A stretch of DNA of 64,000 nt from Gordonia tangerina (GTDB taxonomy: Bacteria > Actinomycetota > Actinomycetes > Mycobacteriales > Mycobacteriaceae): assembly GCF_021556435.1 (NCBI RefSeq), contig NZ_JAKGCU010000017.1, positions 1 to 64,000 on the forward strand. The letters run 5' to 3'. Both the position numbers and the translations under genes were made by a program. Positions 1 through 9,888 of the stretch are shown here, in pieces. Numbering within the stretch: the stretch's first letter is position 1; each line of letters begins with the position of its first letter. The notes beneath the pieces were generated by a model that did no database searches, had not been told where the DNA came from, and worked only from the letters and a program-made list of their open reading frames with translations.

Positions 1-240
1 TGCGGCGTGCGGATCGATCGTGATCGCAACGCCGCGATCAACCTCGCCCGACTCGGCGACACCCACACCCTGGGTGAACAGAGTCCCACCGAGAGTGGCT
101 CGGTGGCAGGACGTGGAGCCAGCCAGGAGACCGACCCCGCGCAAGCGGGCGACGCAGGAGGCGATGAAACGTCAACCCCGCACAACACCACCAGTGTTGG
201 TCAGACGGGGACCGCCTCACCGCAAGGCGAGGCTGCCTGA
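1..240 (+). CDS. TnpB-family transposon protein, C-terminal fragment
   Basis: This is the 3' end of a gene that begins before the window. The first visible residues read CGVRIDRDRNAAINLARLG. This matches the end of the zinc-finger/RuvC region of TnpB (IS200/IS605 and IS607 OrfB), where a Cys-Gly is followed by DRDxNAAxNLA and the Asp belongs to the RuvC site. About 60 low-complexity Gly/Thr/Ser-rich residues follow before a TGA at 238-240, as is usual for TnpB tails whose DNA also encodes the guide RNA scaffold. TnpB proteins are RNA-guided nucleases that help the transposon persist. Only about 79 residues are visible, so the intactness of the element cannot be judged. The downstream end of the element must lie before or near base 300, where the P450 gene ends. 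Confidence 0.75.
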   Translation, partial: CGVRIDRDRNAAINLARLGDTHTLGEQSPTESGSVAGRGASQETDPAQAGDAGGDETSTPHNTTSVGQTGTASPQGEAA

Positions 241-300
241 TGACACCGCAGACACAGCAGCAATGCTCACGTTTGCTCACCAGAAGGCAACGGCACCAGC

Positions 301-1752
301 TCAGGCGCGCGGCGGCACCTCGTGCATCACCCGACGACGCATGTCGATCGGCAATCCGTCTGCGGGGGTCGGTCCGGTGCCGTAGGTCAGATCGAGTCGG
401 TAATCGGCCGGGACGGACCACTCGAAACGCTGCAGCAGCTGGTGCATGATCGCCTTGACCTCCATGCCACCGAAGTAGAGGCCGATGCACTTGTGGGCGC
501 CGCCACCGAACGGTGCCCACGCGAATCGATGGACCTTGTCCTCGCGGCGCTCTGGGGAGAACCGGTCCGGATCCCAGTGGGTCGGGTTGGGCCACCACTC
601 CTCGCGCAGCATCGATGCCCACGGATGGATGCTGACCAGGGTGCCCTTGGGCACGTAGTGCCCGAGGATGTCGGTGTCGGCCACCGTCTTTCGGAACAAC
701 ATGCCCACCGGCGCGTTGATGCGGAGCGTCTCCTTGAAGGCCAGGTCGAGGCTGGGCAGTTTGTCGAGGTCGTCGTAGTCGATGGTTGATTTGCCCAGCG
801 CCAGCGATTCGTCGCGGAGTCGCTGCTGCCACTGCGGGTGGCGACCCAGGAAATAGGTCATCATCGACAAGGCGATGGTGCTGGTGTCGTGGGCGGCCAT
901 CATCACGAAGATCATGTGGTTGACGACGTCCTCGTCGCTGAACGAATTGCCGTCCTCGTCCTGGCTGTGGCAGAGCACGCTGAACAGGTCGTCGCCGTCA
1001 CCGGCGCGACGAGCGGCGATCTCCGAACGGAAGTAGTGCTGCAACGCTTCTCGTCCACGCAGCCCCCGCGCCCAGGTCCAGTCGCGGACGTCCGCGCGCA
1101 CCATTGCCTGTCCGCCGCGGACCGCGGCCTCGAAGGCGCTCTCGAGGCGATGCGTTTCGCTCTCGTTGAGTGACGCACCCATGAAGACTTCGGTGGCCAA
1201 CGACAGAGTGAGGTCCTTGGTACGTGAGTACATGGGGAACCCGGCGCCCACGTCCCAGTTCGCCAGGGTCTTCTCGATGTGCGGTGTCATCATGTCGAGA
1301 TATCCGTTGAGTCGAGGCCTGGTGAAGGCCTGCTGCAGGATTCGACGGTGATGCATGTGCTCCTCGAAATCCATCAACATGATGCCGCGACGGAAGAAGG
1401 GGCCGATCATCGGTTCCCAGCCCTGCTCGCTGGAAAATGCCTTCTCGCGGTTCATCCATCCGCATTCGATGGCCTCGGGGCCGATGAGCGTCACGATGTT
1501 CATGTTGAGCGAACCCGACCACGAAACCGGGCCGTACTTCTCGTACCGCTCCATCGCGCTCGCGAGCGGGTCGGCGAGCGCTTCGAGTGTGTTGCCGAGA
1601 AACGGCATGCCCGCATCACCCATCACCGGCTTGAGGCCCGAACCGGCCGGCGGTTCGGCCAGCGGCCGCGGCTTACTCGGGTAGGCCTTGCTGACCTTGC
1701 CCAGCGTCGACTGCATCGTCTTCTTCGCGTTCACTCCAGCGCTCCCGCCCAT
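301..1752 (-). CDS. Cytochrome P450, CYP136-like
   Basis: The 483-residue protein is a haem monooxygenase. It has the I-helix oxygen-activation motif AAHDTST, the ExxR motif in KETLR, and the haem-ligand motif FGGGAHKCIG with the cysteine at about residue 422. The N-terminal part (LAEPPAGSGLKPVMGDAG, then a GPFFRRGIMLMDFEEH stretch) closely resembles mycobacterial CYP136 as I remember it, so CYP136 is the likely family; its natural substrate is not established. No N-terminal membrane anchor is seen. The ATG at 1752 is preceded by a purine-rich GGGGGTGA. The gene lies downstream of the UvrA-like gene on the same strand with a 142-base gap, so it may have its own promoter. No ferredoxin partner gene is adjacent. 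The stop codon lies only about 60 bases from the transposon fragment. Confidence 0.9.
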   Translation of the reverse strand: MGGSAGVNAKKTMQSTLGKVSKAYPSKPRPLAEPPAGSGLKPVMGDAGMPFLGNTLEALADPLASAMERYEKYGPVSWSGSLNMNIVTLIGPEAIECGWMNREKAFSSEQGWEPMIGPFFRRGIMLMDFEEHMHHRRILQQAFTRPRLNGYLDMMTPHIEKTLANWDVGAGFPMYSRTKDLTLSLATEVFMGASLNESETHRLESAFEAAVRGGQAMVRADVRDWTWARGLRGREALQHYFRSEIAARRAGDGDDLFSVLCHSQDEDGNSFSDEDVVNHMIFVMMAAHDTSTIALSMMTYFLGRHPQWQQRLRDESLALGKSTIDYDDLDKLPSLDLAFKETLRINAPVGMLFRKTVADTDILGHYVPKGTLVSIHPWASMLREEWWPNPTHWDPDRFSPERREDKVHRFAWAPFGGGAHKCIGLYFGGMEVKAIMHQLLQRFEWSVPADYRLDLTYGTGPTPADGLPIDMRRRVMHEVPPRA

Positions 1753-1764
1753 GTCATCACCCCC

Positions 1765-1809
1765 GGTGCTCCGATCCCTCCGGACCGAGTAGCGCAGGAA
1801 CGGAGCACC
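1765..1809. repeat. 9-bp inverted repeat upstream of the P450 gene
   Basis: GGTGCTCCG at 1765-1773 is perfectly complementary to CGGAGCACC at 1801-1809, with 27 bases between. It lies just upstream of the P450 start, in its presumed leader. It could be an operator half-site pair, an mRNA hairpin, or a weak terminator of the upstream gene. No T-run follows it, so termination is the least likely option. Confidence 0.35.
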
Positions 1810-1894
1810 AAAGGAACGAATCGCTACAGATGTTTCAAAAGTAGTCTACGACGGGTATCCGGCCACGTCACCGAAATCTGCGAAGCACACCGAA

Positions 1895-4297
<2,403 letters not shown>

Positions 4298-4461
4298 AGG
4301 ATCTCCATCTGGTCGGGTCGGCGCACGTGGTCAGGGCAACTCGTTGTGATGCACTGTCGGTCAGGGTCTCCGGTGGCGTCTGGTGGCTTGGCGTCGACAG
4401 GTGTTCGACGACGGCATGCCCGGTTCGGTATCCACACATCTTCGTGGCGGCGGGACTGTGG

Positions 4462-4872
4462 TCACTGCAGTTGGTCGATACGGATCAGGTTGCCCGCCGG
4501 ATCGCGGAACGCGCAGTCGCGGACTCCGTACGGCTGATCGGTGGGTTCCTGCAGCACCTCGGCGCCGGCGGCCTCGAGCTTCTCGAACAGTCCGTCGAGG
4601 TCATCTGTGGCCAGGGTGACCGCGCCGAAGCTGCCCTTGGCGATGAGGTCGAGAATCACCCGCCGTTCGTCGTCGGTGATCCCGGGATCCGCGGCAGGTG
4701 GGTGCAGCACGATCGAGGTCTGCGGTTGATCCGGTGGTCCTACGGTCAGCCACCGCATCCCCTCGTATCCGACGTCTTTGCGAACCTCGAATCCGAGGAT
4801 GTCCCGATAGAACCCGAGGGCGGCGTCCGGATCGGTCTGCGGCAGGAAAGTGTACTGGATGACGATGCTCAT
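4462..4872 (-). CDS. VOC (glyoxalase/bleomycin-resistance fold) protein
   Basis: The protein has 136 residues from the ATG at 4872; an upstream in-frame start at 4950 would run through the AraC-family gene and is rejected. It has one complete VOC unit made of two beta-alpha-beta-beta-beta halves. The first half carries the GFYRDILGFEV-type motif, and the C-terminal half ends in RDPAGNLIRIDQ, the usual place of a metal-binding Glu (here the last acidic position is Asp). VOC proteins include glyoxalase I, dioxygenases and antibiotic-binding proteins, and the specific reaction cannot be told. It starts 5 bases after the stop of the AraC-type regulator gene and so is almost certainly co-transcribed with it. 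Confidence 0.85.
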   Translation of the reverse strand: MSIVIQYTFLPQTDPDAALGFYRDILGFEVRKDVGYEGMRWLTVGPPDQPQTSIVLHPPAADPGITDDERRVILDLIAKGSFGAVTLATDDLDGLFEKLEAAGAEVLQEPTDQPYGVRDCAFRDPAGNLIRIDQLQ

Positions 4873-4877
4873 GGGAC

Positions 4878-5330
4878 TCACGCTAGACGCGGAGAACGGC
4901 TCGCGGCTTCTCGATTCCTGACCGGTCTGGTGACCTGTTTGGCCAGACACGCCGGTATCCCCGCGGTGGATTCGGCCCCGCTCTCCCGTTCCCGGTAGAC
5001 ACTCGGGGGCACACCGACGAGTTCGGTGAATCGGGTACTGAACGTGCCCAGCGACGAACAGCCGACCGCGAAGCAGACGTCGGTCACGGTCAGATCGCCC
5101 CGCCGCAGCAGTGCCATGGCACGTTCGATGCGCCGTGTCATCAGGTACGAGTACGGGGACTCGCCGTAGACCCGTCGGAACTCGCGGCTGAGGTGTCCGG
5201 CGGACATGTGGGCGCCACGGGCCAATGCTTCGACGTTCAACGGCTCGCCGTAGTCGCGATCGATGCGATCGCGAACGCGTCGCAGCCGCGCGAGGTCGCG
5301 CAGGCGATCGGCTTCAGACGACTCGGACAC
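4878..5330 (-). CDS. AraC-family transcriptional regulator, DNA-binding domain only
   Basis: The 150-residue protein starts at a GTG (5330). A longer reading from 5414 is possible but would overlap the upstream phosphatase gene. Two helix-turn-helix segments of the AraC/XylS type are visible: LNVEALARGAHMSAGHLSRE and LTVTDVCFAVGCSSLGTFST, the second followed by the typical FTELVGVPPSVYR. There is no sensor domain, so any ligand response would have to come from a partner or from expression level. The coupled downstream VOC gene is the likely target or partner. Such AraC-VOC pairs are frequent in actinobacteria but functionally unassigned. Confidence 0.85.
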   Translation of the reverse strand: MSESSEADRLRDLARLRRVRDRIDRDYGEPLNVEALARGAHMSAGHLSREFRRVYGESPYSYLMTRRIERAMALLRRGDLTVTDVCFAVGCSSLGTFSTRFTELVGVPPSVYRERESGAESTAGIPACLAKQVTRPVRNREAASRSPRLA

Positions 5331-5382
5331 GTTGTGATCGTGCCATGCCCACCGCCTGTTGCCCAGGTCGAACGAACCTCCG

Positions 5383-6075
5383 TCAGGGCAACCAGCGGCG
5401 GGTGGCCAGCTCACCCACGTCGTCGACCACTTCCACCGCTCCGGCCGCCGTCAACTCGGCTTCAGAGAAACCGCCGCTGCGGACCGCCACACACCTGGCG
5501 CCGAGCCGGTTGGCCGATTCGACATCCCACACTGTGTCGCCCACCACCACCGCGTCGGCGCCGCCGGCCCGCTGCAGTGCCGTCGCCAGAATGTCCGGCT
5601 CGGGCTTGGATCGGTCCACATCCTCCGACGAGGTGACGGCCGCGAACTCGTCGCCGGCCATGCCGAGCATCCGCAGCGCGGCCTCGGTGAACTCTTGGGC
5701 TCCGGACGAGGCAAGCGCCACCCGGTGGCCGGCCTGCTGTAGCTGATCGATCAACGCGCGGGCACCCGGAAACACCCTGACCTCGGGGAGCAATTGCCGG
5801 TAGCGATCGGCCCAGTCCGCCCGCAACTCGTCGCCGAGCCGGTCCTCGACCTCGCGGCCGCAGACCTCGCCGACCAGGAGGTCACCGCCCATGCCGACGG
5901 TTCGATGCACCCGCCACCAATCCGGGGTCAGGTCGTGGGCTGCGAAAGCGCGTATCCAAGCCAGCGCATGAAAGTAGGTGGAATCAATGAGGGTGCCGTC
6001 GACGTCGAGCAGCACGGTGTCGGCGAGGGACTCATCGCGGTCGGGTGATTCGCGGTGTCCGGATGCGTTCGTCAT
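5383..6075 (-). CDS. HAD-superfamily phosphatase
   Basis: The 230-residue protein has the HAD motifs in order: DVDGTL near the N terminus (nucleophile Asp and acid/base Asp), the motif II Ser in ALASSG, the motif III Lys in RSKPEPD, and a motif IV VVVGDTVWDVESA. A helical cap domain lies between motifs I and II. This pattern fits beta-phosphoglucomutase or phosphoglycolate-phosphatase-like enzymes, and the substrate is unknown. The ATG at 6075 follows a GGGGAG ribosome-binding site; the longer in-frame start at 6366 would overlap the divergent oxidoreductase and is rejected. It lies upstream of the AraC-VOC pair on the same strand with a 52-base gap. Confidence 0.88.
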   Translation of the reverse strand: MTNASGHRESPDRDESLADTVLLDVDGTLIDSTYFHALAWIRAFAAHDLTPDWWRVHRTVGMGGDLLVGEVCGREVEDRLGDELRADWADRYRQLLPEVRVFPGARALIDQLQQAGHRVALASSGAQEFTEAALRMLGMAGDEFAAVTSSEDVDRSKPEPDILATALQRAGGADAVVVGDTVWDVESANRLGARCVAVRSGGFSEAELTAAGAVEVVDDVGELATRRWLP

Positions 6076-6182
6076 GCTCTCCCCTGGGTTTGGATGTCGA
6101 CTCGAGGTGTTACCCCGTCGGTACTGCAGGCAATCACGGAGGACGACTGATTCCTCCGATGCTCGACGAAGGAGCGCACCCC

Positions 6183-7184
6183 ATGCCCACACGCTTCGGC
6201 TACACATTGATGACCGAGCAGGCCGGACCCAAAGAACTCGTCCGGTACGCGGTAGGCGCCGAGGAGGTGGGCTTCGACTTCGAGGTGTCCAGCGACCACT
6301 ACTTCCCGTGGCTGTCGGCGCAGGGCCATGCGCCCTACGCGTGGAGTGTGCTCGGGGCGGTCGCACATGCGACCGAACGCGTGGACCTCATGACGTATGT
6401 CACCTGCCCCACCATTCGCTACCACCCCGCCGTCGTCGCGCAAAAGGCGGCCACCCTGCAGTTGCTCGCCGACGGGCGGTTCACCCTCGGCCTCGGAGCC
6501 GGTGAGAACCTCAACGAGCACGTCGTCGGGGAAGGCTGGCCGGCCGTCGGCGACCGTCAGGCGATGCTCGCCGAGGCGATCGAGATCATCCGCGCGTTGC
6601 ACACCGGGGACCTCGTCGACTTCCGTGGCGACTACTTCCAGGTGGACGCCGCGCGCATCTGGGATCTGCCCGAGACGGTGCCGCTGGGCGTGGCCGTGTC
6701 CGGCGCGCAGGGCATCGAGGAGTTCGGTCCGCTCGCCGACCACCTGATTGCGGTCGAACCGAATCCGGGTCTTGTCGACACCTGGAACGCGACGGACGGC
6801 ACCGGGACGATCGGCATCGACAGCCGCGCGATCGGTCAGATCCCCATGTGCTGGGATCGTGATCGCGATGCCGCGGTCGCCCGAGCCCACGATCAGTTCC
6901 GCTGGTTCAGCGGCGGGTGGGATGTCAACGCAGACCTGCGGACCACCGCCGGGTTCGCCGCGGCGACCCAATACGTTCGACCCGCGGATGTGGCCGAATC
7001 GATTCCGTGCGGGCCCGATCTCGACGCCGTCGTCGACGCCGTGCGACCTTTCTGGGAAGCGGGATTCACCGATATCGCACTTGTCCAGATCGGTGGCGAA
7101 TCGCAAGCCGAGTTCCTCGAGACGGCCGCAAAACCGTTGCTGGACAAGCTCCGTTCCGCCGCGTCGGGAGGTGGGGCCCAGTAG
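6183..7184 (+). CDS. F420-dependent luciferase-like (LLM) oxidoreductase, G6PDH-type
   Basis: The 333-residue protein has a TIM-barrel bacterial-luciferase fold. It opens with FGYTLMTEQAGPKELVRYA and continues with the SDHYFPWL and GAGENLNEHVVG stretches typical of the F420-dependent glucose-6-phosphate dehydrogenase group of LLM enzymes, which use the deazaflavin F420 rather than FMN. The true FGD substrate is not implied, because many members of this group are uncharacterised. The ATG at 6183 is preceded by AAGGAG at a normal distance; longer in-frame starts are not supported. It is divergent from the HAD phosphatase gene with about 107 bases between the two starts. Confidence 0.85.
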   Translation: MPTRFGYTLMTEQAGPKELVRYAVGAEEVGFDFEVSSDHYFPWLSAQGHAPYAWSVLGAVAHATERVDLMTYVTCPTIRYHPAVVAQKAATLQLLADGRFTLGLGAGENLNEHVVGEGWPAVGDRQAMLAEAIEIIRALHTGDLVDFRGDYFQVDAARIWDLPETVPLGVAVSGAQGIEEFGPLADHLIAVEPNPGLVDTWNATDGTGTIGIDSRAIGQIPMCWDRDRDAAVARAHDQFRWFSGGWDVNADLRTTAGFAAATQYVRPADVAESIPCGPDLDAVVDAVRPFWEAGFTDIALVQIGGESQAEFLETAAKPLLDKLRSAASGGGAQ

Positions 7185-7195
7185 TGTGATCACAC
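7184..7195. promoter_or_regulatory. Perfect 12-bp palindrome, possible operator
   Basis: GTGTGATCACAC is a perfect palindrome starting at the stop codon of the LLM gene and lying about 175 bases before the catalase gene. Its ends resemble a CRP half-site, but the central spacing is too short for CRP. GntR-type factors use compact palindromes of this kind. The role is speculative. Confidence 0.3.
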
Positions 7196-7369
7196 GACGG
7201 CAAACAAAGCGGTTCGATTGCAACATCATTCACACCCAATCCGTCGACGGGCCCGGCAACCCACGACCGCGCGACACGCGGCCGGGGTAGCATCGGCCAA
7301 GGACCTCAAACAGCTCGGGTCCGCACAACTGCACAGCCCTTAGACGGATGAGACCTTCTCGGAGGCGAT

Positions 7370-8893
7370 ATGTCCGACGACAACACGTCGATCTACACAA
7401 CCCGGGATTCCGGGGCACCGGCCGGCAGCGACGAGCATTCGCTGACCGTCGGCGCCGGTGGGCCCATCGTCCTGCACGATCACTATCTGATCGAGCAGAT
7501 GGCACAGTTCAATCGTGAGCGCATCCCCGAACGCCAGCCCCACGCCAAGGGCAGCGGTGCGTTCGGCACATTCGAGACCACCGCGGACGTGTCGCAGTAC
7601 ACCTGCGCGGGGTTGTTCCAACCCGGTGTCAAGACCGAGATGGTGGCTCGCTTCTCCACCGTTGCCGGTGAACGCGGCAGCCCCGACACCTGGCGCGACC
7701 CTCGCGGATTCGCACTGAAGTTCTACACCGACGAAGGAATCTACGACATGGTCGGCAACAACACGCCGATCTTCTTCGTCAAGGACCCGATGAAGTTCCA
7801 GCACTTCATCCGCTCACAGAAGCGTCGCGCAGACAACAATCTGCGCGACCACGACATGCAGTGGGACTTCTGGACGCTGTCGCCGGAGTCGGCGCATCAG
7901 GTCACCTGGTTGATGGGTGACCGGGGTATCCCCAAGACGTGGCGGCACATGAACGGTTATTCATCGCACACCTACCTGTGGGTCAACGCCGAAGGTGTGA
8001 AGCACTGGGTGAAGTACCACTTCATCTCCGATCAGGGTGTGGAGTTCTTCACGCAGCACGAAGGCGACCAAATGGCCGCGGCCGACACCGACTTCCACAC
8101 ACGGGATCTGTTCGAGTCGATCGCCGCGGGCGATCACCCGAGTTGGACCCTCAAGGTGCAGTTGATGCCGTATGAGGACGCCACCGGTTACCGGTTCAAT
8201 CCCTTCGATCTGACCAAGGTGTGGCCGCACGGCGATTACCCACTGCACGAGGTGGGAAAGATGACGTTGCACACCAATCCCACCGACAACCACGCCCAGA
8301 TCGAGCAGGTCGCGTTCGAGCCGAACAACGTGGTGCCGGGAATCGGCTTCAGCCCGGACCGGATGCTGCTGGGCCGGGTGTTCTCTTACGCCGACGCACA
8401 TCGTGCGCGTCTCGGCGGTAACTACAAGGAGATCCCGGTCAATCGGCCGCGCAACGAGGTGCACAGCTACACCAAGGACGGCCACATGCGGATCACCCCC
8501 GTGTCCGATCCGGTGTATGCGCCGAACTCCAAGGGCGGGCCGGCCGCGAGCTACGCAGGCCAGGGCGAGCCGCAGTGGGCAGCGGACGGCGACATCGTCC
8601 GTAGTGCATATGTGGACCACCCCGAGGACGACGATTGGGGGCAGGCGGGCACGATGGTGCGCGAGGTGCTCGACGATGCGGCACGCGAACGCCTGGTCGA
8701 CAACGTCGTGGGCCATCTGCTCAACGGTGTGTCCGAGCCGGTCCTGGCCCGAGCGTTCGAATACTGGTCCCGAATCGACTCCGACATCGGTGCTCGCATC
8801 AAGTCCGGCGTGACCGAGAAGAAGGACCAGCCCGACCCCAAGGTCGACGAGCAGGGCAACCCCGCCCGTAGCTCGATGCAGGCCAAGGTCTGA
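7370..8893 (+). CDS. katA: Monofunctional haem catalase
   Basis: The 507-residue protein is a small-subunit catalase that splits hydrogen peroxide into water and oxygen in the cytoplasm. The distal catalytic His is at residue 58 (in [13 protein letters not shown]), the distal Asn at 131 ([10 protein letters not shown]), and the proximal haem-ligand Tyr at 340 ([14 protein letters not shown]). The length fits clade 3 catalases, and the substrate-channel and NADPH-binding regions look complete. A strong GGAGG site lies 4 bases before the ATG. The gene is monocistronic: it ends at a strong hairpin terminator and faces a gene on the other strand. The symbol katA is given by family; no nearby regulator gene is recognised. 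Confidence 0.95.
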   Translation: MSDDNTSIYTTRDSGAPAGSDEHSLTVGAGGPIVLHDHYLIEQMAQFNRERIPERQPHAKGSGAFGTFETTADVSQYTCAGLFQPGVKTEMVARFSTVAGERGSPDTWRDPRGFALKFYTDEGIYDMVGNNTPIFFVKDPMKFQHFIRSQKRRADNNLRDHDMQWDFWTLSPESAHQVTWLMGDRGIPKTWRHMNGYSSHTYLWVNAEGVKHWVKYHFISDQGVEFFTQHEGDQMAAADTDFHTRDLFESIAAGDHPSWTLKVQLMPYEDATGYRFNPFDLTKVWPHGDYPLHEVGKMTLHTNPTDNHAQIEQVAFEPNNVVPGIGFSPDRMLLGRVFSYADAHRARLGGNYKEIPVNRPRNEVHSYTKDGHMRITPVSDPVYAPNSKGGPAASYAGQGEPQWAADGDIVRSAYVDHPEDDDWGQAGTMVREVLDDAARERLVDNVVGHLLNGVSEPVLARAFEYWSRIDSDIGARIKSGVTEKKDQPDPKVDEQGNPARSSMQAKV

Positions 8894-8902
8894 CGGACTA
8901 GT

Positions 8903-8942
8903 CGAACGGGTGGTGTGGCAGCAGGCCACACCACCCGTTTCG
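8903..8942. terminator. Hairpin terminator between convergent genes
   Basis: AACGGGTGGTGTGGC (8905-8919) pairs perfectly with GCCACACCACCCGTT (8925-8939) around the 5-base loop AGCAG. It starts 10 bases after the catalase stop and ends just before the stop of the opposite gene, so it can serve both directions. The T-run is short. Confidence 0.85.
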
Positions 8943-8944
8943 TA

Positions 8945-9688
8945 TCAGGAGGTCGCCCTCAGCGCCGTCATCACGCGGTGGGTCTTGGATTCCCGGAAAT
9001 CCGCGATCGACAGGGCGCGCCGGGTCACCGTCGCGCGGATCGCTCGGTGCGCGGACATCGCGCGGACCTCGAACTGCGCTGCGGTCTCGCCAGGGTGCGG
9101 CTGCAGACGCACCGCGAGTTCGAGCAGGTCGACGTCGGCGACCGACCACCTCTCCACCTGAACCGAGCAACCGTCGAGGTCCACCTCGGGCCAGGTCTGG
9201 CAGGTCACCGGTCCCAGCGTTCCCAGATGGTCGATGGGTATCCCGCGCGGAGTACAGGTGACCACGAATTGTCGCTGCGCCGCGTCGAGGATGTGTGCCG
9301 GATCCGCGCCGTCGCGCAGCGCGGTCGCCACCGAGCCCGGCGGACGACGACTGATCGCCGCGGCCGCGACCTCTCGACGCTCCCCACACCAGTCCCGTTC
9401 GAGTCGATAGGAGAAATGTGTCTCCTCGAACGGGGCACGCCACCGTCCGACCAGACGATCGGTGTCACATGGCCGCACCCCGACGGTGACGTCGTCCCGA
9501 TCGCCGCTGCGCAGGCGGATCGTGAGACGACCGGCCAGCAGCGGGAGTGCACCCACATCGTCACGTGCCCGCGCCTCGGCGAACCACATGTCACGCCACA
9601 GCGGTGGCGAGTCGAGCAGATCCAGCGCCACCAGCGAATCGGTCACCGGGGACGCCACGTTCACCTTGATCTCGACGGGTGCGATCAC
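8945..9688 (-). CDS. Uncharacterised protein, possible CYTH-like (triphosphate tunnel) fold
   Basis: This 247-residue protein is not firmly recognised. It opens with VEIKVNV, has a GRLTIRLR segment followed by a polar TVGVRP strand, then SYRLERDW, a RRQF-like helix and LLELAVRLQ. This alternation of charged beta-strands (ExK near the start, TIRLR, ERDW, ELxxR) resembles CYTH/thiamine-triphosphatase-like proteins, which bind triphosphates in a beta-tunnel. That assignment is a visual inference and the canonical ExExK is not fully kept. No signal peptide or membrane segment is seen. It starts at a GTG preceded by GGGAGAAAGG and converges on the catalase gene. Confidence 0.6.
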   Translation of the reverse strand: MIAPVEIKVNVASPVTDSLVALDLLDSPPLWRDMWFAEARARDDVGALPLLAGRLTIRLRSGDRDDVTVGVRPCDTDRLVGRWRAPFEETHFSYRLERDWCGERREVAAAAISRRPPGSVATALRDGADPAHILDAAQRQFVVTCTPRGIPIDHLGTLGPVTCQTWPEVDLDGCSVQVERWSVADVDLLELAVRLQPHPGETAAQFEVRAMSAHRAIRATVTRRALSIADFRESKTHRVMTALRATS

Positions 9689-9888
9689 CAGAGCACCTTT
9701 CTCCCAGCAGGCCGCGTGGCCGCGACCTCCTTCATCGTCGTCGGCGGTGTCGGTGACGACACGAGTACGTCGCTACCTGGGTGCGGCACCGATCCGCGGG
9801 CCGGGTGCGAGTACTTCGAGTAGTCGATTACTCGTGCCGTTCGGTCGACGTGCCCGCATACTCGGAACCGGACGAGTCGGAGGTGGTC

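Noticed and set aside
7184..7195. CRP/GlxR binding site
   Set aside because: CRP sites need six bases between TGTGA and TCACA; here the half-sites abut and overlap.
9462..9888. N-terminal extension of the haem peroxidase in frame 3
   Set aside because: It is antisense to the CYTH-like gene and has the wrong codon pattern. Frame 1 from 9889 has the ribosome-binding site and GC-rich third positions.
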